From: an uncultured Pelagibacteraceae bacterium
Lineage (GTDB): Bacteria > Pseudomonadota > Alphaproteobacteria > Pelagibacterales > Pelagibacteraceae
Length of the DNA stretch: 64,000 nt
Reading direction: 5' to 3'
NCBI GenBank assembly: GCA_902630945.1
Contig: CACOWV010000002.1
Location: 51,526-115,525, forward strand
Position 1 is the stretch's first letter, and the number at the start of each line of letters is the position of its first letter. The notes beneath the pieces are model-generated. The model worked only from the letters and a program-made list of their open reading frames with translations. It did not search any database and was not told the origin of the DNA. The translations under genes were made by a program, and so were the position numbers. Below are positions 58,716-64,000 of this stretch, in pieces.

Positions 58716-60416
58716 TTATTTAGATCTGTTGTCATTGACATAAACGGAGACTCCCCTTGTATTTATGTCAACATCAAACTTTTTATGTAATGGTGGAAAA
58801 GCTCTTTGAGAACAATCTAATCTGTCACACGTTCTACATGATACACCTATCGGAATTTCAGTTTTTTTATCTGAAATATCTAAATTTTCTGTATAAACAA
58901 ATTCTTTTGCATATTTTGCCTCACAACCTAGACCAATCGATAAAATACTTTTTGATTGCCCGTATCTTCCAACACCTTTTTCAACTGTTCTTGCTATACA
59001 AACATATTTTTCACCATTTGTCATCTTGCTTACAGCTGCCTGAATTACTCCAGGCCTTGTAAAAGCAGAATATACATTCCACCTAGGACATGCTCCTCCA
59101 TATCTTGGAATTTCAATACCAGATAATGAAAATCTTTTTGAAATATTTCCCGCCATATCTACTCTCAAAAAATGAAAAGGGATACCTGGTAGTTTTGCGT
59201 CTTGCAAACAAGTTACTCTGTGAGCCACTTGTTCAAATGATGTTGCAAAAGTATTTTGTAATAACTGTAGATCATATTTAAGTTTTTTACATTCTGCATG
59301 AAAAAGTCTGTAAGGCATTAATATGGCAGCACCGCAATAATTTAATAAGGCTACTTGAGTTAATCTTTTTGACTCTTCAGATGGAAATTTAAATTTTGAT
59401 AAATAATCATTTATTATATTAATTGCCCCTTCTTGAGCAATTTGTGCTGCAGCATGAAGTTTTTTTGTTTCTAGTGAATTATAATCACTTAGTAAAAGTT
59501 CTTTTTTATTCTTATCGAAAACTTTTGAAAATGGTTTTTTTTCCTCAGGAATGATATCTTTAACATTTATTGAATATTCCTTTTTTAAAAAATCACATAA
59601 AGCTATGTATCTCGTTCTATTGTTTTTTTGAACTTTTTCAAAAATTGAATTAGCAAAATCTTCTAATTTTGGAAAATAATTTTTATTTTCTTGGAGAAAA
59701 TCAGATATAACTTCTCCTGGAAATGATGTTTTTCTACTATCAATAATTTTACCAGAAATATTTTCAACTTTATTTATTATTTCATGATCTTTTTGTTTAT
59801 AATTATCTCCTAATTTTATTAATGCTTTTGCAATTTTAGGATTTGTGTTTACAAGATCTTTTACCTCAGGCCCTAATATATCTAAATCCTCGAATAATTG
59901 GTCATCTAAAAGTTCTGATATATCATTTTCTAAATTTATATCGCTTTTACTTGTTAGATCAGAAAGATCAACTCTTAACTCTTTGCTTATCTTAATCAAT
60001 AAATCACCATCAATTTTTCTTTTATTTCCCTCAATTAAATTTAGATAGCTTGGTGATATATTTAATTGTTCGGCAAACTTATTTGCTTGAAGACCTAGTT
60101 GTCTTCTAAATGCTTTTATTTTTGGTCCTATTTTTAAATTTAATTTGTTGATATTGTTTGCCTTAGAAAACTTACTAATAGCAAGTTTTGAATTACTAAG
60201 ATCAATATTTTCTTCACTCCTTAAATCTGATAATTCTATTCTAAGTTCCTGACAAATTTTTAACAAAAGGTCAGCATCAATATTTCTTTTTCCACCTTCA
60301 ATTAAGTTTAAATAGCTAGGAGATATTGATAATTGCTCAGCTAATTTCTTAGCTTGAAGTCCAAGTTTTTTTCTAAAACTCCTTATTTTAAGCCCAATAT
60401 CTTTATTTATTTCCAT
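58716..60416 (-). CDS. XRE-family ScfR/RamB-type regulator with two tandem N-terminal HTH domains
   Basis: Two copies of ...LGLQA.K.AEQL.ISPSYLNLIEG.KR.ID.DLL.KI..ELR..LSDL; C-terminal GVSCRTCDRLDCSQRAFPPLHKKFDVD as in short-chain acyl regulators. Confidence 0.9.
   Translation of the reverse strand: MEINKDIGLKIRSFRKKLGLQAKKLAEQLSISPSYLNLIEGGKRNIDADLLLKICQELRIELSDLRSEENIDLSNSKLAISKFSKANNINKLNLKIGPKIKAFRRQLGLQANKFAEQLNISPSYLNLIEGNKRKIDGDLLIKISKELRVDLSDLTSKSDINLENDISELLDDQLFEDLDILGPEVKDLVNTNPKIAKALIKLGDNYKQKDHEIINKVENISGKIIDSRKTSFPGEVISDFLQENKNYFPKLEDFANSIFEKVQKNNRTRYIALCDFLKKEYSINVKDIIPEEKKPFSKVFDKNKKELLLSDYNSLETKKLHAAAQIAQEGAINIINDYLSKFKFPSEESKRLTQVALLNYCGAAILMPYRLFHAECKKLKYDLQLLQNTFATSFEQVAHRVTCLQDAKLPGIPFHFLRVDMAGNISKRFSLSGIEIPRYGGACPRWNVYSAFTRPGVIQAAVSKMTNGEKYVCIARTVEKGVGRYGQSKSILSIGLGCEAKYAKEFVYTENLDISDKKTEIPIGVSCRTCDRLDCSQRAFPPLHKKFDVDINTRGVSVYVNDNRSK
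59925..60131 (-). repeat. second copy of tandem HTH-coding repeat (residues 96-164)
   Basis: About two-thirds identical in protein to copy at 60192-60398; offset 89 aa = 267 bp. Confidence 0.9.
60192..60398 (-). repeat. first copy of tandem HTH-coding repeat (residues 7-75)
   Basis: IGLKIRSFRKKLGLQAKKLAEQLSISPSYLNLIEGGKRNIDADLLLKICQELRIELSDL. Confidence 0.9.
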
Positions 60417-60420
60417 AATT

Positions 60421-60510
60421 TGTAAATTTTGTAAATTTTAATTTACAAAAAATAAACTTAATTTACAAGTAAAATAGACGTTTTTTATAGATTTTGTAAA
60501 TCTTGTAAAT
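60421..60510. promoter_or_regulatory. array of six TGTAAAT half-sites in the divergent intergenic region
   Basis: TGTAAAT at 60421, 60430, 60495, 60504 (both pairs 9-bp pitch); inverted ATTTACA at 60441 and 60461. Confidence 0.75.
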
Positions 60511-60522
60511 TATAAAATATCT

Positions 60523-60684
60523 ATGGACGAGAAATTAAAAAACAATGAAAATGAGGCTCAAATCATTAGACATGAAGATCTAGCGAAACATAATAGCAGA
60601 GGGATCTACATGAGAGATGACCATTGTGATTGGGGTTCAAGTGGAATGAAAGATCTAGTTGAGACCCTAAACAACTCAAACTAA
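60523..60684 (+). CDS. 53-aa uncharacterised protein upstream of aceA (absent from supplied ORF track)
   Basis: Hand translation: MDEKLKNNENEAQIIRHEDLAKHNSRGIYMRDDHCDWGSSGMKDLVETLNNSN*. Confidence 0.5.
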   Translation: MDEKLKNNENEAQIIRHEDLAKHNSRGIYMRDDHCDWGSSGMKDLVETLNNSN

Positions 60685-60743
60685 TAGTCTTTCGTTCAAT
60701 TTATTTCATTTTAAAAAAAATACTTTAACTATAGGGTTTTTAG

Positions 60744-62018
60744 GTGAGTGCAGAAAAAATCTCATATGATTTAAAAAGATTTACAGGTATTAAAAGAGAT
60801 TACACACCTGAAGATGTAGAGAGGTTAAGGGGTTCTATAAAAATAGAATATTCTTTATCTAAACAACAATCGACGAAATTGTGGGATTTATTAAATACAG
60901 AAGAATTTATAAATACGCTTGGTTCGCTCTCAGGAAATCATGCTGTGCAACATGCCAAAGCTGGATTGAAAGCTATCTACTTAAGTGGCTGGCAAGTAGC
61001 AGCAGATGCTAATAGTGCTGGAGAAATGTATCCAGATCAATCTTTATATCCTTATGATAGTGCACCTAAGTTAGTGGAGTCAATGAATAATGCATTAATA
61101 AGAGCAGACCAAATTCAGCATATGGAAATAATTGATGGTGATTTTAAAAAAGAAAATAAAGTGGACTACATGTTGCCAATTATAGCTGATGGTGAAGCGG
61201 GATTTGGAGGACCACTTAATGTATTCGAACTTACAAAAAAATTTATTAAAGCGGGGGCAGCTGGTGTTCATTTTGAAGATCAATTAGCGAGTGAAAAAAA
61301 ATGTGGTCATATGGGAGGTAAAGTTCTTGTACCAACAGGAACTATGATTAAGAATTTACAAGCTGCAAGATTGGCTGCTGATATTGCTGACGTGCCCTTA
61401 ATTATATTGGCTAGAACTGATGCAAATGCTGCAAAATTGATTACAAATGATCATGATAATAATGATAAACCTTTTTTAACTGGTGAAAGGTCTCCAGAAG
61501 GGTTTTATTATGTTAAGGCAGGTATTGAACAAGCGATTTCAAGAGGCTTGGCATATGCTCCGTATTCTGATTTAATCTGGTGTGAAACTGCAACACCTAA
61601 TTTAGAAGAGGCAAAAAAATTTGCAGATGCTATACACAAAAAATTTCCTGGCAAACTTTTAGCCTACAATTGCTCACCTTCATTTAATTGGAAAAAACAT
61701 TTATCTGATAAAGAGATTGCTTCCTTTCAACAAGAAATAAGCAAAATGGGATATAAGTTTCAATTTATAACTCTTGCAGGGTTTCATACTCAAAATATTG
61801 CAATTTTTGAATTAGCAGAAAAATATAAAAGAGAAGGGATGTCTGCCTACTCAAGAATTCAACAACAAGAATTTGCTAGAGAAAAAGATGGTTACACTAG
61901 TGTAAAACATCAAAGAGAAGTTGGTACTTCTTATTTTGATGCTGTTTCCAACACAATAAGTAGTGGAAAAAGCTCAACTACGGCAATGGATGGCTCGACA
62001 GAGTCAGAACAGTTCTAA
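60744..62018 (+). CDS. aceA: isocitrate lyase (GTG start)
   Basis: [58 protein letters not shown]. Confidence 0.96.
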   Translation: MSAEKISYDLKRFTGIKRDYTPEDVERLRGSIKIEYSLSKQQSTKLWDLLNTEEFINTLGSLSGNHAVQHAKAGLKAIYLSGWQVAADANSAGEMYPDQSLYPYDSAPKLVESMNNALIRADQIQHMEIIDGDFKKENKVDYMLPIIADGEAGFGGPLNVFELTKKFIKAGAAGVHFEDQLASEKKCGHMGGKVLVPTGTMIKNLQAARLAADIADVPLIILARTDANAAKLITNDHDNNDKPFLTGERSPEGFYYVKAGIEQAISRGLAYAPYSDLIWCETATPNLEEAKKFADAIHKKFPGKLLAYNCSPSFNWKKHLSDKEIASFQQEISKMGYKFQFITLAGFHTQNIAIFELAEKYKREGMSAYSRIQQQEFAREKDGYTSVKHQREVGTSYFDAVSNTISSGKSSTTAMDGSTESEQF

Positions 62019-62048
62019 TAAAAACTATTCCTCTTGTATATTAGTAAA

Positions 62049-62079
62049 TAACTGGCCCAGAAATGGGTCAGTTATGATT
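62049..62079 (+). terminator. hairpin terminator downstream of aceA
   Basis: TAACTGGCCC(62049-62058)/GGGTCAGTTA(62065-62074) stem-loop followed by a short T-rich run. Confidence 0.6.
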
Positions 62080-62839
62080 TTATGTTATAACCTTTTTTTA
62101 ATAGAATTGAGACTGAGATGATACATATCATTAAAAAAGACACCATAGATCCTATACTTATCCAAATATTAAAATCTGATATTCCGTAAAAAGAAAATCT
62201 TAATCCATCAATTAAATAAACTACAGGATTGAAATAAGAAATAGTTTGCCAGAAAGGTGGTAACATATCTAAACTGTATAAACTACCTCCTAAAAATACC
62301 ATTGGCGTAATAACTAATGATGGAATTATGGACATTTGTTCAAAGTCTTTACTAACAATACCTATTAAGAAACCAAATAGTGCAAAAGTAAAAGAGACTA
62401 AAACTAATAAAAAAATCATTAATAATGGGTATTCAACAGACACATCAGCAAAAAATGTAGCAGTGGTATATATCACAGCACCAACAATTAATGTTTTGGT
62501 AGCTCCAGCGCCAACAAAAGCCAAAACTGTTTCAAGTGTTGAAATAGGTGCTGCTAGTATCTCGTTAATAGTTCCATTAAATTTTGGAAAGAATATTCCA
62601 AATGAGGTATTACTAATGGATTGAGTGAGTAATGTTAACATTAGTAAACCTGGTACAATATATGAACCATAACTTACTCCATCTATTTTTTCTATATAAC
62701 CACCAATTACTGAACCAAAAACAACAAAATATAATGATGTAGATATAACTGGTGATAGAAGAGATTGGCCTACTGTTCTTAAAAACCTATTCATCTCGTG
62801 AATATAGATAGCTTTAAAACCAAAATAATTAAATTTCAT
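62072..62839 (-). CDS. ABC-2 type transporter permease
   Basis: ABC-2 membrane domain; SYGSYIVPGLLMLTLLTQSISNTSFGIFFPKFNGTINEILAAPIS. Confidence 0.88.
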   Translation of the reverse strand: MKFNYFGFKAIYIHEMNRFLRTVGQSLLSPVISTSLYFVVFGSVIGGYIEKIDGVSYGSYIVPGLLMLTLLTQSISNTSFGIFFPKFNGTINEILAAPISTLETVLAFVGAGATKTLIVGAVIYTTATFFADVSVEYPLLMIFLLVLVSFTFALFGFLIGIVSKDFEQMSIIPSLVITPMVFLGGSLYSLDMLPPFWQTISYFNPVVYLIDGLRFSFYGISDFNIWISIGSMVSFLMICIISVSILLKKGYNIKS

Positions 62840-63764
62840 TATTCTCCTTAACTAAATTAACAAATATTTTCTCAAGATTACTTTGCTCAGTTTTTAAATC
62901 TCTTAACTTTAAACCAGTATCTTTTAAGTCTTGTAATAAATTTGTTATACCTGTTTGTTTTTCCTTAAGGCTATATGTATAATTTAAATGCATGTTATTA
63001 TCTCCAATATTAAGATTATATTTTTCTAATGAATTTGGTATTTTTTCAATTTTTTCTTGTAATTCAATTGTAAGAGTTTTTTGACCCATCTTTTTTAACA
63101 ATTCTTTTTTTTCTTCAACTAGAATTATTTCACCTTGATTAATAACACCAACTCTATCTGCTATCGCTTCAGCTTCTTCTATATAATGAGTTGTTAAAAT
63201 GATTGTTACTCCTGTTTTTCTTAAAGAGTCAACCACTTTCCACATTTCTTTTCTCAATTCTACATCTACTCCTGCTGTTGGCTCATCTAAAAATAATATT
63301 TTTGGTTCATGAGACAAAGCTTTAGCAATTAACACTCTTCTTTTCATTCCCCCTGACAATTGTCTTAATCTTTGATCTTTTTTCTCCCATAAACTTAAAT
63401 CTTTTAAAATTTTTTCAATATGATCTGGATTTGCAGATTTGCCATACAAACCTCTAGAATATGATACGGTGTCAAAAACTGTTTCAAAAGATTCCAAATT
63501 TAATTCTTGTGGAACCATTCCTATTCTAGATCTAGTTTCACGATAATCTTTAATTATATCAAAACCGTCGACAGTAACAGTGCCAGACGAAGGAGTAACA
63601 ATTCCACAAATTATACTTATTAAAGTTGTCTTTCCTGCACCATTCGGTCCAAGCATTGCAAGAATTTCTCCTTGTTTTACATTAAGGCTTATTTTTTTTA
63701 GTGCATTAAAGCCATTATCATAAACCTTTGAGAGATCATTAATTATTATTTGGTTAGCTGTCAT
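62829..63764 (-). CDS. ABC transporter ATP-binding protein (ABC-2 type)
   Basis: GPNGAGKTTLISIICG Walker A; LRQLSGGMKRRVLIAKALSHEPKILFLDEPTAGVD. Confidence 0.94.
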   Translation of the reverse strand: MTANQIIINDLSKVYDNGFNALKKISLNVKQGEILAMLGPNGAGKTTLISIICGIVTPSSGTVTVDGFDIIKDYRETRSRIGMVPQELNLESFETVFDTVSYSRGLYGKSANPDHIEKILKDLSLWEKKDQRLRQLSGGMKRRVLIAKALSHEPKILFLDEPTAGVDVELRKEMWKVVDSLRKTGVTIILTTHYIEEAEAIADRVGVINQGEIILVEEKKELLKKMGQKTLTIELQEKIEKIPNSLEKYNLNIGDNNMHLNYTYSLKEKQTGITNLLQDLKDTGLKLRDLKTEQSNLEKIFVNLVKENNEI

Positions 63765-63811
63765 TGAAACAGATATATAGCTATTAATAAACTTAATACA
63801 ATCGACTAATA

Positions 63812-64000
63812 TTAAAACTTTTTAGCTTTAAAAACAATTAATGGTAAAAAAGTAGCAACTACAAAAGACAAAAATAATAATGATTGTGCTATAAAAGGTC
63901 CAAAAAGTTCTTTAGGCATCAATATTCCAACAAGAATACTTTTTGAAAAGTCTGGTGAAGGGAACATTAAAAAACCTCCAATCAATCCTATTATAATCGA
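63812..64000 (-). CDS. C-terminal fragment of a membrane protein, truncated by window edge
   Basis: Hand translation of open frame: ...SIIIGLIGGFLMFPSPDFSKSILVGILMPKELFGPFIAQSLLFLSFVVATFLPLIVFKAKKF*. Confidence 0.55.
   Translation of the reverse strand, partial: SIIIGLIGGFLMFPSPDFSKSILVGILMPKELFGPFIAQSLLFLSFVVATFLPLIVFKAKKF

Noticed and set aside
58757-59281. Plus-strand ORFs of 101 and 63 aa
   Set aside because: Antisense to the conserved C-terminal half of the regulator
59925-60398. Possible assembly duplication explaining the double HTH
   Set aside because: The two copies differ at about one third of protein positions and many third-codon positions, so they are an old duplication and not an assembly artefact
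1-64000. CRISPR arrays, prophage, transposases, toxin-antitoxin or defence systems
   Set aside because: Scanned for regular direct repeats, integrase/transposase/nuclease motifs and found none; the carbamoyltransferase cassette is the closest thing to an accessory island
1-64000. tRNA and rRNA genes, classic glycine/SAM riboswitches
   Set aside because: No clear tRNA-like or riboswitch core sequence seen in the intergenic regions by eye; tRNAscan-SE/Infernal would be decisive

Overview
AT-rich, gene-dense window that reads as a streamlined marine alphaproteobacterial chromosome, very probably SAR11/Pelagibacterales. This is inferred from protein character, tight packing and the gene repertoire; no search was run. 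Main modules, left to right: methylcitrate cycle prpD(partial)-prpB-prpC; class I ribonucleotide reductase nrdA/nrdB; phosphohexomutase; a K/R/E-rich coiled-coil protein; TauE, dus, rpoZ, MFS; glycosyltransferases; a polar amino-acid ABC transporter with an intercistronic hairpin; a polyamine/MTA salvage block (speD-speE fusion, class II aldolase, mtnA, mtnP, divergent apt); rfbB-rfbA; a compact SxtJ / DUF5989-like / carbamoyltransferase / SGNH cassette abutting xsc; an organosulfonate-to-sulfite block (xsc, suyAB, tauE, aprABM); a pABA synthesis operon; mnmA, cysQ, recX; amt, hupB, rseP; and a glyoxylate-shunt locus. In that last locus aceA sits near a ScfR/RamB-type regulator whose XRE HTH domain is tandemly duplicated, next to an intergenic array of TGTAAAT half-sites. 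I also found seven short ORFs or fragments absent from the supplied track, including a DUF5989-like protein, a DUF3553-like protein and a 27-aa highly basic microprotein. No tRNA, rRNA, CRISPR array, prophage or transposase was recognised.
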